Source: Burkholderia sp. S171 (lineage in GTDB: Bacteria; Pseudomonadota; Gammaproteobacteria; Burkholderiales; Burkholderiaceae). Taken from it: DNA of 64,000 bases. The notes beneath the pieces are model-generated. The model was not told the DNA's origin. It did no database searches and saw only the letters and a list, made by a program, of their open reading frames with translations. Below are positions 1-8,818 of this stretch, piece by piece. How positions within the stretch are numbered: position 1 is the first letter of the stretch; every line of letters starts with the position of its first letter. Location: NCBI RefSeq assembly GCF_009766085.1, contig NZ_LMUF01000056.1:17561-81560 (forward strand), in the 5' to 3' direction. The translations under genes were made by a program, and so were the position numbers.

Positions 1-1
1 T

Positions 2-220
2 AGCGACGGATTCGTGACGCTTAAACAAATGGCCGCCGATTACGAAAAGATCCAGGCAGCCTCGGCGGAACGGCGTGCGTCGAGCACCGAGTCGCTCGGC
101 CGGTTCGCGCTTAGCGTTCGTACAGACCGCTCAATGCACTTTGTAAAAACCATGGCGAAAAAGGTCCTGCGTCGTGACCTCGGTCGCCAACATCGCGAAC
201 GGCCCGCGATTTCTGTCTGA
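2..220 (+). CDS. possible 3' end of an unidentified gene, open to the window edge
   Basis: A reading frame is open from the left edge of the window and stops at 220. Read from the GTG at 14 it would give 68 residues, rich in Arg, Ala, Ser and Lys, with no motif I recognise. It may be the tail of a longer gene cut by the window edge, or only a chance GC-rich open frame. No ribosome binding site stands out before the GTG. No function is proposed. Confidence 0.2.
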   Translation, partial: SDGFVTLKQMAADYEKIQAASAERRASSTESLGRFALSVRTDRSMHFVKTMAKKVLRRDLGRQHRERPAISV

Positions 221-523
221 TACGCGTGGTGTTCTGCCGTATCTGGCCACGCCCGGCTAGATGCTCAACGTGCGTCCGGGTATTCAGAAAAAATAAGGGT
301 ATTCACCTAGTTTCGCTTGTCAGCAAGGCCGTTAATTCCAAGGGGCCTGCAAATTCCAAACGCCGCGCTCTCGATCAGACCCCAAAAATCCGGGCCACCG
401 GTTTTAAATATTTTTGCGACCGAGAACCCCCGGCCCGGCGCCTTCTCCGGGTTTCAACGTCTGGCACGAGGGCCAAGGTCTGGCACGGCGCGACACAAAT
501 TTCTCTCCCTCCACCGATCGCTT
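221..523. other. intergenic stretch upstream of the groES promoter
   Basis: No convincing gene is visible here. Overlapping short frames have no recognisable protein motif. The stretch leads into the heat-shock promoter that follows. Confidence 0.4.
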
Positions 524-551
524 CTTGAAATTACCGATCGGTGTGCCATAT
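524..551 (+). promoter_or_regulatory. sigma32-like heat-shock promoter of groESL
   Basis: CTTGAA at 524-529 matches the sigma32 -35 box. TGCCATAT at 544-551 resembles the CCCCATnT -10 box, with a 14-nt spacer. It ends just before the CIRCE element and about 107 nt before groES. This fits dual control, with sigma32 activating and HrcA repressing. The assignment is by consensus only. Confidence 0.65.
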
Positions 552-553
552 AC

Positions 554-580
554 TTGGCACTCACCGCACGAGAGTGCTAA
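554..580 (+). promoter_or_regulatory. CIRCE operator (HrcA binding site)
   Basis: TTGGCACTC, nine bases, then GAGTGCTAA. This is the CIRCE inverted repeat (TTAGCACTC-N9-GAGTGCTAA) with one mismatch in the left arm. CIRCE is the established binding site of the HrcA heat-shock repressor. It lies immediately downstream of the sigma32-like -10 box, where bound HrcA would block transcription. Confidence 0.9.
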
Positions 581-658
581 CAGTTTTCCGCCCGGTGAGT
601 TTGGCTCACCAGACGGGTTTCCCGCGTTGCTTTAAGTCTCATTAAGAGAGGAGTGTGT

Positions 659-949
659 ATGAACCTTCGTCCTTTGCACGATCGCGTCATCGTCAAACGT
701 CTGGATCAGGAAACCAAGACTGCCTCGGGCCTCATCATCCCCGACGCTGCAGCTGAAAAGCCGGATCAAGGCGAAATCCTGGCCGTCGGCCCGGGCAAGC
801 GCGATGACAAGGGTACGCAAAACGCCCTCGACGTCAAAGTGGGCGACCGCGTGCTGTTCGGTAAATACGCTGGTCAGACCGTCAAGGTCGACGGCAATGA
901 ACTGCTCGTGATGCGCGAAGAAGACATCATGGCCGTTCTGGTCAAGTAA
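659..949 (+). CDS. groES: co-chaperonin GroES
   Basis: This 96-residue protein is the heptameric lid that caps GroEL and releases folded substrate in the ATP cycle, in the cytoplasm. It begins with the typical MNLRPLHDRVIVKR and has the mobile-loop region (residues about 17-33) and the conserved end IMAVLVK. The length is normal for the family. I chose the ATG at 659 over the in-frame GTG at 653 because the AGAGAGGAG Shine-Dalgarno at 644-652 sits correctly and the N-terminus matches the family. groEL follows 109 nt downstream under the same CIRCE/sigma32-type control. Confidence 0.97.
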   Translation: MNLRPLHDRVIVKRLDQETKTASGLIIPDAAAEKPDQGEILAVGPGKRDDKGTQNALDVKVGDRVLFGKYAGQTVKVDGNELLVMREEDIMAVLVK

Positions 950-1058
950 TCACCTTCAAGCCCATTTGGCTTTCCGGCCGGACGATCGAACCGCTCAAGC
1001 GATTCTCGTCCGCCCTGATCGAAAGCCAGAAAACTGAAACGAATCAAGGAGTTTGAAT

Positions 1059-2699
1059 ATGGCAGCTAAAGAAGTCGTATTTGGCGATATCGCCCGTGCA
1101 AAGATGGTTGAAGGCGTGAACATCCTGGCCAACGCGGTCAAGGTCACGCTGGGCCCGAAGGGTCGTAACGTCGTTCTGGAACGCAGCTTCGGCGGCCCGA
1201 CGGTCACGAAGGACGGTGTTTCGGTTGCTAAAGAAATCGAACTGAAAGACCGCCTGCAGAACATGGGCGCGCAAATGGTGAAGGAAGTTGCTTCCCGCAC
1301 CAGCGACAACGCAGGCGACGGCACGACCACGGCTACGGTCCTGGCTCAGTCGATCGTTCGCGAAGGCATGAAGTACGTTGCGTCGGGCATGAACCCGATG
1401 GACCTGAAGCGCGGTATCGACAAGGCAGTTTCGGCTGCTATCGAAGAACTGCGCAAGATCAGCAAGCCTTGCACGACGAACAAGGAAATCGCTCAAGTTG
1501 GCGCGATTTCGGCTAACAGCGACACGTCGATTGGTGACCGTATTGCTGAAGCAATGGACAAGGTCGGCAAGGAAGGCGTGATCACGGTTGAAGACGGCAA
1601 GTCGCTGGAAGACGAGCTGGACGTGGTTGAAGGTATGCAATTCGACCGCGGCTACCTGTCGCCGTACTTCATCAACACGCCGGAAAAGCAAGTCGCCATC
1701 CTCGAAAACCCGTTCGTGCTGCTGCACGACAAGAAGGTGTCGAACATTCGTGACCTGCTCCCGATCCTGGAACAAGTTGCGAAGGCTGGCCGTCCGCTGC
1801 TGATCATCGCTGAAGATGTCGAAGGCGAAGCTCTGGCAACGCTGGTTGTGAACAACATCCGCGGCATCCTGAAGACTGTTGCTGTCAAGGCTCCGGGCTT
1901 CGGCGATCGTCGTAAGGCCATGCTGGAAGACATCGCGATCCTGACCGGTGGTCAAGTGATTGCTGAAGAAACCGGCCTGACGCTGGAAAAGGCTACGCTG
2001 GCTGAGCTGGGTTCGGCAAAGCGCATCGAAGTGGCGAAGGAAAACACCACGATCATCGACGGCGCTGGCGAAGCTGCAAACATCGAAGCGCGTGTTAAGC
2101 AAGTTCGCACGCAAATCGAAGAAGCAACGTCGGACTACGACCGTGAAAAGCTGCAAGAACGTGTCGCCAAGCTGGCTGGCGGCGTTGCAGTGATCAAGGT
2201 TGGCGCTGCGACCGAAGTCGAAATGAAGGAAAAGAAGGCACGTGTTGAAGACGCACTGCACGCAACGCGCGCAGCTGTGGAAGAAGGCATCGTGGCTGGC
2301 GGCGGCGTTGCGCTGATCCGCGCTCGTCTGGCACTGAAGGACCTGAAGGGCGACAACGCTGATCAGGACGCCGGCATCAAGATCGTGCTGCGCGCGATGG
2401 AAGAGCCGCTTCGCCAGATCGTCACGAACGGTGGCGAAGAAGCCAGCGTCGTGGTGGCAGCAGTTGCAGCCGGTACGGGCAACTTCGGCTACAACGCGCA
2501 AACGGGCGAGTACGTCGACCTGGTGGAAGCCGGTGTTGTGGACCCGACCAAGGTGACGCGTACGGCACTGCAAAACGCGGCATCGGTGGCAGGTCTGCTG
2601 CTGACGACCGACTGCGCTGTGTCGGAACTGCCGAAGGACGATGCTCCGATGGGCGGCGGTATGCCCGGCGGCATGGGCGGTATGGGCATGGACATGTAA
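1059..2699 (+). CDS. groEL: 60-kDa chaperonin GroEL
   Basis: This is a 546-residue ATP-dependent chaperonin subunit that forms the double heptameric ring and folds cytosolic proteins with GroES. The N-terminus is MAAKEVVFGD. The nucleotide-binding motif GDGTTTATVLA is near residue 86 and the protein ends in the usual GGM-rich tail (GGMPGGMGGMGMDM). The ATG at 1059 is preferred over an upstream in-frame TTG (1053) because AAGGA lies just before it and the family starts MAAK. It is the second gene of the CIRCE-controlled operon and is followed by a strong terminator. Burkholderiaceae often carry several groESL copies; this one looks complete. Confidence 0.98.
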   Translation: MAAKEVVFGDIARAKMVEGVNILANAVKVTLGPKGRNVVLERSFGGPTVTKDGVSVAKEIELKDRLQNMGAQMVKEVASRTSDNAGDGTTTATVLAQSIVREGMKYVASGMNPMDLKRGIDKAVSAAIEELRKISKPCTTNKEIAQVGAISANSDTSIGDRIAEAMDKVGKEGVITVEDGKSLEDELDVVEGMQFDRGYLSPYFINTPEKQVAILENPFVLLHDKKVSNIRDLLPILEQVAKAGRPLLIIAEDVEGEALATLVVNNIRGILKTVAVKAPGFGDRRKAMLEDIAILTGGQVIAEETGLTLEKATLAELGSAKRIEVAKENTTIIDGAGEAANIEARVKQVRTQIEEATSDYDREKLQERVAKLAGGVAVIKVGAATEVEMKEKKARVEDALHATRAAVEEGIVAGGGVALIRARLALKDLKGDNADQDAGIKIVLRAMEEPLRQIVTNGGEEASVVVAAVAAGTGNFGYNAQTGEYVDLVEAGVVDPTKVTRTALQNAASVAGLLLTTDCAVSELPKDDAPMGGGMPGGMGGMGMDM

Positions 2700-2763
2700 T
2701 TTCGGGCTTAGCCTGAATTACAGGGCAGCGCGGGTTTCTTCGGGAGCCCGGCGTTTGCCAAAG

Positions 2764-2798
2764 AAAAAACCCGCATCGGCAACGATGCGGGTTTTTTT
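2764..2798 (+). terminator. Rho-independent terminator of groESL
   Basis: A perfect stem ACCCGCATCG / CGATGCGGGT (arms 2769-2778 and 2783-2792) with a GCAA loop is followed by a run of seven T. A run of A before the stem could allow it to work on the other strand too. It lies about 65 nt after the groEL stop. Confidence 0.93.
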
Positions 2799-3194
2799 CG
2801 CGTGTGGCCGGCTGGGCGCACGCGCAAAGCGCTTTATATTCTTGCCGTGACACCACTGTACAAAACTCAAAGAGACGGCACGTTCGCGGACTTCTGTCGG
2901 CGTGTGGCAAGCTCAGCCAACGTATCATTGATGCGATGATGCGCTAGCTCGTTCCCTATCTCATACTCGCGATCAAGAATTACATCGTCGTGCATCATAG
3001 GTTGTACGTTATTTGCGGCAACCGTTGTCGAGGTTCCAGGAAAAGCGAAACCGTACACTCACGGTATGAAAGTGCACAGATGAGCTTTAACCGGCTTGAG
3101 CGGCCGAGATTGTTATTGAGAACCTGGGGCTCGGGTAGCGCAGCTGATTTGCACGCCATACATTTCGGATCTGATTGGATAGGGTGGCAGGGCT
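2799..3194. other. intergenic stretch, nothing recognised
   Basis: Between the groEL terminator and the SGNH gene no frame shows a recognisable protein. A 63-codon minus-strand frame (2867-3058) has no family resemblance or ribosome binding site. The promoter of the downstream gene presumably lies here. Confidence 0.4.
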
Positions 3195-4334
3195 ATGTCC
3201 CGTTTTCGTAGAGTTTTAGTGGTCGCGTTCTGCGGTGTACTGACCGTAGCGAGTCTGATTTATGTCAGGCTGGCGCTGCCTTACCCGTTCCGCCGCGCGC
3301 CTGCCGCAGTCGCCGCCGGATCGGCGCCATCGGGCAGCATACGATTTGCAGTGCTCGGGGATTCCGACAGCCAGTCTTTCCACGACAACCTTACATTGGC
3401 AGATCCGAGCTTGCGAGGAGGACCCTTTCGCGCGACCACATGGCAGTGGACCGAGGTCCTGGCCCGACTGAGAGGCGACCAAATCAACCCCGGCGAATGG
3501 GGCGCTTGGGGAACCGGCTACTATCGCGCGTATTTTGACGAAGCTTTTGGTCTTCTCGCCCGGACGCCTCGCAAAGACGACTATCGCTACAACTTTGCCG
3601 TCAGCGGCGCGACCTGCAGCCAGTTGATGGGACATCCGCTTCGACAGGCGATCCGTCTGGTTGACCTGATGAACACAGAGCCGCAAGCCTGGCGAGACGG
3701 CATTGTGCTGATCCGGATCGGTGTCAACGATATCGGCGGAGAAGACGTCCTTGACGCGTTGTCCCGGGACCCGGCTGCGTCGCGTCCCGCGGCCTTGATC
3801 AACGCGTGTATTGGCGCAATTGGCGAGGCGGTCGCCCTGATCCGCAAACAGCACCCGGATACGAATATTGCATTGGTAGGTGTGCTCAACAATGCGGATT
3901 GGTCGGTTGACTTCAACAAGTGGCAATCAGCCGGGGAGATAGCCAACATCGACGCCGGCATGGATCTCTTCGACAATGGCTTGCGCAAGCTTGCCGGGGA
4001 GAATCGCCACGTTGCCTTCCTTGATGATCGTGCCTGGTTCAGGAGCCTGTGGGGCAAGCGTGACGACCAGGGCCGCCCTCTTTACAAGACGGCTCATCTG
4101 TCGCCTGGATGGGCAATCACCAATACATCGGGCGACGATCCGCACAACGCTGTGCTCGCCGACGGTCATGCCGGCGTAGTCTGGAACACCCTCTGGGCGC
4201 AGCATCTTGTCATGTCGCTGAACGCCGCATTCGGATTGCATTTCAAACCAATTACAGATGCCGAAGTCATCGAATTCCTGCAGCCATGCTTTGCTGCAAG
4301 CGCGCGATCAGCCCCGTCATCACACAATCCTTAG
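3195..4334 (+). CDS. membrane-anchored or exported SGNH/GDSL-type hydrolase
   Basis: This 379-residue protein starts with a signal-anchor-like segment (residues about 5-30, after Arg-rich MSRFRR), so its enzyme part should face the periplasm. It shows SGNH blocks: GDSDSQ near residue 55 (nucleophile Ser), GVND near 177, and ADGHAG near 322 supplying the Asp and His. Such enzymes add or remove acyl groups on polysaccharides and lipids. It is convergent with an acyltransferase-3 gene about 250 bp away. SGNH and acyltransferase-3 parts often work together, fused or separate, in polysaccharide O-acetylation, so a surface-glycan role is a fair inference. The substrate is unknown. The ATG at 3195 has only a weak purine-rich site upstream. 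Confidence 0.75.
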   Translation: MSRFRRVLVVAFCGVLTVASLIYVRLALPYPFRRAPAAVAAGSAPSGSIRFAVLGDSDSQSFHDNLTLADPSLRGGPFRATTWQWTEVLARLRGDQINPGEWGAWGTGYYRAYFDEAFGLLARTPRKDDYRYNFAVSGATCSQLMGHPLRQAIRLVDLMNTEPQAWRDGIVLIRIGVNDIGGEDVLDALSRDPAASRPAALINACIGAIGEAVALIRKQHPDTNIALVGVLNNADWSVDFNKWQSAGEIANIDAGMDLFDNGLRKLAGENRHVAFLDDRAWFRSLWGKRDDQGRPLYKTAHLSPGWAITNTSGDDPHNAVLADGHAGVVWNTLWAQHLVMSLNAAFGLHFKPITDAEVIEFLQPCFAASARSAPSSHNP

Positions 4335-4369
4335 CATCGCTGACATCGCGAGTGGCGTGTGCGTGTATC

Positions 4370-4393
4370 TGCGTTTGCATTTGCGTTTGCGTC
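4370..4393. repeat. short hexamer repeat (TGCGTT-like, four units)
   Basis: Four consecutive hexamers read TGCGTT, TGCATT, TGCGTT, TGCGTC. They lie in the 250-bp gap between two convergent genes (4335-4584), where no gene is otherwise visible. No function is proposed. Confidence 0.6.
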
Positions 4394-4584
4394 AGCATAG
4401 CGGCGATCATGCCGAGGCATTGATCGCCGCTGGACCCAAGGCGGTGGTACGGGTAATGGCTCGCTTGCCCAAATGGGTGACGCGAGCCCAAGTGTCCAAC
4501 CCGCAGACATCGGCTTCATCAAGTTGGCCCGGTAGCCGTACGACGCTACCAATCAGGCCGGTGACGTTTCGGTACGCCACGCAT

Positions 4585-5559
4585 TCAACTTTGCATTCCC
4601 GTTCGCGTAGCGGGCAGTGTGCCCCGAACCAGGCTGCCAGCTCTTTGTAGCGCGTGCGAAACGCCGAGCGGCAGCACGATGCCAGCCGCCGTTCCAATCA
4701 ATAACAACGCGTAACCGTTGTCGACACCGGCTTTCGTCAACACGATCCGAATCCCGGCCGCGGCCATGATGTGCATCACATAGATGTGCATCGAACGTTG
4801 TCCGCATAGCACGAGCGGCGCTTTTGCCAGCATCTGGTTCGCCCGGTAGCAGACGATCATGATTATTCCCATGCCGAAGATTGCAGCCGGCAGCGCTTGC
4901 CACGAATAGACGGGCGCTACGTTCCAAATTGCATGAACCGCCAGGCCGAATGCGCCGCAACAGACAAGGAATGATTTCCAGTGCGCGAACGACGCGACGT
5001 GCCGCTCAAGTCCCGGTCCGATCGCCGCGCCCGCTGCGAAGAAAATGCCCATTTTCATGGTGGTCGAGAGAATGGAGTCTGGCAGCGCAGTGCTGAATGC
5101 GAGCGCCAGGATCGCGACCACCATGAGCGCCGGACCGCGTCGGCCGCAGGCAAACGCGACTATTTGCCAGATCATCAATGCATAGAGGAACCAGAACTGG
5201 CCGAGCGGCGCATAGAAGAGCTTCGGCCAGTCGGACAATGAGAGTGGGTGATTGGTCGAATGGGCCATCGCGATCTGTACGCCGCCTTGGATGATCGACC
5301 AAACGAAATATGGCACGACGATCGTCATGAACTTCGAGCCGATGAACGAGCCGCGGCCTTTCTCGAGGGCCGGCCAGACGTAGAGCCCCGCGAGCAGAAA
5401 AAACAGCGGCATATGGAACGTGTAGAGCGTGAAATCGATCTGCGTGACCGGATAGTTCGCCGGCAACAGATGCGCATCGGACAAGCCGCGCTGCACATGT
5501 CCAAAGACGACAAGGCAGATCCCCAGGCCGCGTGTACAGTCAAGGAAGGTGTTACGCAT
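4585..5559 (-). CDS. acyltransferase-3 family membrane protein (OafA/ExoZ-like)
   Basis: This 324-residue, highly hydrophobic protein has about ten predicted membrane segments. The N-terminus MRNTFLDCTRGLGI and the VVFGHVQ segment carry the conserved Arg-Gly and His of acyltransferase-3 proteins, which O-acetylate sugars or lipids at the inner membrane. Related proteins are called ExoZ, OafA or WcjE-like. It stands alone on the minus strand, convergent with the SGNH gene, and no promoter is obvious upstream. An O-acetylation partnership with the SGNH protein is my inference. Two further acyltransferase-3 genes sit in the polysaccharide region at 57.5 and 59.9 kb. Confidence 0.85.
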   Translation of the reverse strand: MRNTFLDCTRGLGICLVVFGHVQRGLSDAHLLPANYPVTQIDFTLYTFHMPLFFLLAGLYVWPALEKGRGSFIGSKFMTIVVPYFVWSIIQGGVQIAMAHSTNHPLSLSDWPKLFYAPLGQFWFLYALMIWQIVAFACGRRGPALMVVAILALAFSTALPDSILSTTMKMGIFFAAGAAIGPGLERHVASFAHWKSFLVCCGAFGLAVHAIWNVAPVYSWQALPAAIFGMGIIMIVCYRANQMLAKAPLVLCGQRSMHIYVMHIMAAAGIRIVLTKAGVDNGYALLLIGTAAGIVLPLGVSHALQRAGSLVRGTLPATRTGMQS

Positions 5560-6029
5560 GTAGGTGTGCTCCTGATATCTATTGGCTTATTGACGCGTGG
5601 GCAGACGCGTCTACTCGCTCTGCTCCAGCTTCCAGGCGCGCGCGATCACCGACGCGAGGGGCGTCATGAGGAGCGGCCGCATATTGCGGCTTCAGCGTGC
5701 AAAGAAAATGCTCAAGGACATGCTGGAATGCAGGCGCGCGGACAGTTTCGCGGCTAACGAAAGATAGAGTGCCTAGAGGGCTGGTTCCGTTCTATGGCGC
5801 ACGTACGCGTTAAATCTCAGCGACGCTTCGAGTTAATCAACTGGATGCAAGCGAGACGAATTGGATCATTAAGAATCCATGTCTTTGTGGCGGTTTTAAA
5901 AGGACGAATGTCGCATTTGAAAATGACGTTGTTGTCTAGGAGGCAGGGCACTTTCTGCGACGTGATGCGGCATGTAGGTTCACTGGTTGCAGGTGTGGTT
6001 AATGGCCTTGCGAATCAAGCTGTGGGGCA

Positions 6030-6400
6030 AGACCTTGCGCAATTCGTCACGCCCTTTTCCATACGCACTTTAGCCATTGACCATCAGCGTGTCCGCATAG
6101 CCGGCGAGAAACAGGTGTGGATGTTCCTGAGCTCGCTTTGGTTGATACTCGAATAGAGTCACAGGCCAATCCAAATACTTCGTATTCCTGAGTATGTCAA
6201 TTTATGACATGATCTGTTCGTTCTTGCCGTCTTCCTTGAGAGCCCGCACCGCAGTCTCGTCGCCGCGAATCTGGGCTGTGATAGCAGGGCCGCGTGCATC
6301 GAGTCGTACAGCCGTTTGAGGTGAAGCTCTGCCGGTTCGATGGCCCCGTTTCCCATCGTGGCGCATCCCACATCGATGCCCATGCGCGCCAGCGCACCTT
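6030..6400 (-). pseudogene. decayed IS66-type transposase fragment
   Basis: On the minus strand two frames splice conceptually into transposase-like sequence. One gives GAIEPAELHLKRLYDSMHAA (about 6380-6280), and the next frame gives GDETAVRALKEDGKNEQ (about 6260-6205). The latter resembles the DDE-domain block of IS66 TnpC, where HxDET and VLKE are typical. A third piece, GYADTLMVNG (about 6125-6070), followed by a stop, fits a later part of the same domain. Frameshifts and stops show it is dead. No terminal inverted repeats were identified. The rest of 5560-6622 shows no intact gene; a 120-codon plus-strand frame (5794-6156) runs antisense to this debris and is not credited. Confidence 0.5.
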
Positions 6401-6622
6401 ACATCCGTAAGCGTTTTGCCATCAACGAATGTGCCCGTCATGAACCCTTTGGGGACTGCTACGTGGCGCGCAGAAAGCCGATATCCGCAGGCATGACGCG
6501 TCGGCGGAAAAGGGGCGATTCCGGGTAAGCTCAAAATGGAATTGGATGTTCGTCAACGCACAGTGGCCCATAAGCGCGGGAGTAGCCTACAAATAACGTC
6601 CTGAAACTCATGAAGGTGCGTC

Positions 6623-7633
6623 ATGTTTGTGCCTATCGATGGTACCGCGTTGGCTGGTACATCAACCCAACTGCCCACAGACGACATTCTTCAGGCTTGC
6701 AGTAAGGAATTCAAAAGCAATTTCAATCTGCATCCATTCAAATTCAATCATACGTTGCATCGCAGTGGCTTGTTCGAGATCCCTAGAATCGTCGAACTCG
6801 CCAAGCGGATGATCGAGAAAAATGATAATTACTGTGCGCTTAACTTCAAGCATGGCTCCGTAGGTACGAAGTTTGGTGATAGCTATGTAGATGCAAGGTT
6901 GAGTGCCATGCCGGAGAGCGAACGGCTGGATGAGACGGTTTCCCATCTTGGCGAAAACGGCACATGGATCAAGCTAGTTCGGGTCCAGGGTTACGACTCT
7001 GAGTATGCGCAAGTGCTAGACAGAATTACATCTGAGCTTGAGAGTCTGTCGGGCTTCCCGTTGCGCAAGGACATGACCTGGGTAACGATGACGCTGATAC
7101 TCTCGTCGCCGAATATCGCAACACCCTTCCATCTTGATCACGAAACCAACTTTCTCTTCCAGGTGCAGGGCTCGAAGGACGTATGTCTTTTCCCTGCGAC
7201 CGATCGTGTCCTAGTGCCTGATCAAGAGGTCGAAAATTACTATAGCGGCGACTTCGATGCCGTGCTTTATCGGCAGGAAATGCAGGATCGCGGGACTGTC
7301 TTCCGGCTTGCCCCGGGCGAAGTGGTGCATCACCCATCACTCGCGCCGCACTGGGTAAAGAACGGCGACAATATCTCGGTGAGTATCAGCATCAACTACT
7401 GCATGAAGTGTCTCGAGAAACGCGCGAGGGTTTATCAGGCCAACTACTTTCTGCGCAGGATGGGTCTAAAGCCTATGCCGCCAGGGCTTTCACCATTGCG
7501 CGACAGCTTGAAGTGGACGGTTATCTCGACGCTGGAACACCGCAATCCAACGACCTTTTCGGAAGTCGTCCACACGCCAGTGAACAGATTGAAAGTACCC
7601 GTGAACGCGGTTCGGCGGCTAGTCAGGCGCTGA
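6623..7633 (+). CDS. cupin/JmjC-type Fe(II)/2-oxoglutarate oxygenase-like protein, copy 1
   Basis: This 336-residue cytoplasmic protein has a double-stranded beta-helix signature of the JmjC/cupin-8 type. HLD (His170, Asp172) and a distal His243 in APHW form a likely iron triad, and Lys185 in QGSKD sits where 2-oxoglutarate is usually bound. Family members hydroxylate proteins, free amino acids or carrier-bound residues. GAAGGTG precedes the ATG. It is 70 bp upstream of a clear paralogue in the same orientation and convergent with the NRPS genes, which suggests the pair tailors the peptide or a precursor. That link rests on position only. The opening HPFKFNHTLHR block is shared with copy 2. 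Confidence 0.7.
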   Translation: MFVPIDGTALAGTSTQLPTDDILQACSKEFKSNFNLHPFKFNHTLHRSGLFEIPRIVELAKRMIEKNDNYCALNFKHGSVGTKFGDSYVDARLSAMPESERLDETVSHLGENGTWIKLVRVQGYDSEYAQVLDRITSELESLSGFPLRKDMTWVTMTLILSSPNIATPFHLDHETNFLFQVQGSKDVCLFPATDRVLVPDQEVENYYSGDFDAVLYRQEMQDRGTVFRLAPGEVVHHPSLAPHWVKNGDNISVSISINYCMKCLEKRARVYQANYFLRRMGLKPMPPGLSPLRDSLKWTVISTLEHRNPTTFSEVVHTPVNRLKVPVNAVRRLVRR

Positions 7634-7703
7634 CCTGACTAGCCTTGGATATCGGTTCCTGTCGCGTTAGCGACGTTGTCTCACACAGTTGGAATTTTCA
7701 ACC

Positions 7704-8594
7704 ATGATACCTTCTGCCAATGCCCTGCTAAGCGTTGATCAAGTCGTCTACACGACCGACTTCAACACGACACCGTTCAGTTTCGAGCACTATCTGCATC
7801 GGTTGCCGATGTTCCAGCCGCAGGGATTGGCGGAGTTGGCGAAGAAGTATGGTGAGAAACCCAATGATTATTACGTCTCCCATTCGGCTCCCACGCCGGG
7901 GACTAAATTCTTTGATGTCAAAGCGAAGACGTTGACGCCGGATGAGGCGTTTGCTCAGTTTTCCTTAGGGCCGATGCGCTTGCTTTTGAAGCGGCCCGAA
8001 AATTATGACGCCGCCTTTCGAGAACTGTTGGACGCGCTGTTCGAAAAAGTGATCGAATTGCGCGGCGGTCTCAATGGTGAAAAGATCGTACGGCGCGAAT
8101 CGGCCATCTTCGTCAGCGCTGCCTCCTCGACCACGCCGTTCCATTTCGATCCGGAAATCAATCATTTCTTCCAGATCGAGGGCAATAAGCACTACCACGT
8201 ATATTCTCCCAGTGCCGTTCGGGAAAACGAGCTCGAGGATTTCTACGTGGAGGGCAAAACCGAGATCGGCCAGCTGGATCTGGCCACGCGCGACAAGACC
8301 CTCGAACATGTCTTCGATCTTGTGCCCGGCAGTGGCTTTCATCAGCCGCAGGACTCGCCCCATTGGGTTCAAACCGGCGCGGAACGCAGCGTCTCCTATG
8401 CGTTCGTCTACGAGACCGACGCGACCCGCGCCCGTGGCCGTATCTTTGCGGCCAATCACTATCTGCGCAAACTCGGTGTGCATCCCCAGTCGCCCGGCGC
8501 GAGCCCGGGTACCGATAACGCGAAGTCATCGGTGATGAAAGTCGTTGTTCCCGTCCGCAGGCGTATCGTTCGCAATCTTGAACGGATCCGCTGA
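7704..8594 (+). CDS. cupin/JmjC-type Fe(II)/2-oxoglutarate oxygenase-like protein, copy 2
   Basis: This 296-residue paralogue of the preceding gene shares the TPFSFEHYLHR opening, the iron motif HFD (His147, Asp149), a distal His220 in SPHW, a Lys in EGNKH, and a similar ending (ANHYLRKLG). I chose the ATG at 7704 because GGAA lies nine bases upstream; an in-frame TTG at 7689 is an alternative. The gene ends 224 bp from the 3' end of the C-TE gene and converges with it. Two intact copies with diverged sequence suggest different substrates or positions. The oxygenase role comes from the motifs; its involvement with the NRPS product is inferred. Confidence 0.7.
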   Translation: MIPSANALLSVDQVVYTTDFNTTPFSFEHYLHRLPMFQPQGLAELAKKYGEKPNDYYVSHSAPTPGTKFFDVKAKTLTPDEAFAQFSLGPMRLLLKRPENYDAAFRELLDALFEKVIELRGGLNGEKIVRRESAIFVSAASSTTPFHFDPEINHFFQIEGNKHYHVYSPSAVRENELEDFYVEGKTEIGQLDLATRDKTLEHVFDLVPGSGFHQPQDSPHWVQTGAERSVSYAFVYETDATRARGRIFAANHYLRKLGVHPQSPGASPGTDNAKSSVMKVVVPVRRRIVRNLERIR

Positions 8595-8818
8595 GCTAGC
8601 TCCCTGCGAGAGGATGGTTGGCGCGAGCCGCAGCCAGCCGCAGCCATCCCCAGCGATCGCCAGCGGCTCAATGCTCGCGTCTATCTCAAGTAGCCAGGGC
8701 TGCTCCAGCGCACCGCGCACAGCCACGCTGCGCTCGCCGTCTCATCGATGCGCGAAAGCAATCGGAGCCGGATTGCGAAACCCGCTCGCGATCCGGCAGA
8801 CGTCCACATTAAGCGACG

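Noticed and set aside
1044..2573. A 509-codon frame antisense to groEL
   Set aside because: groEL is certain on the plus strand. The antisense frame is a by-product of its biased codon use.
8618..8670. GAGCCGC/GCGGCTC inverted arms between the convergent oxygenase and C-TE genes
   Set aside because: The loop is long and there is no T-run, so I did not call it a terminator.
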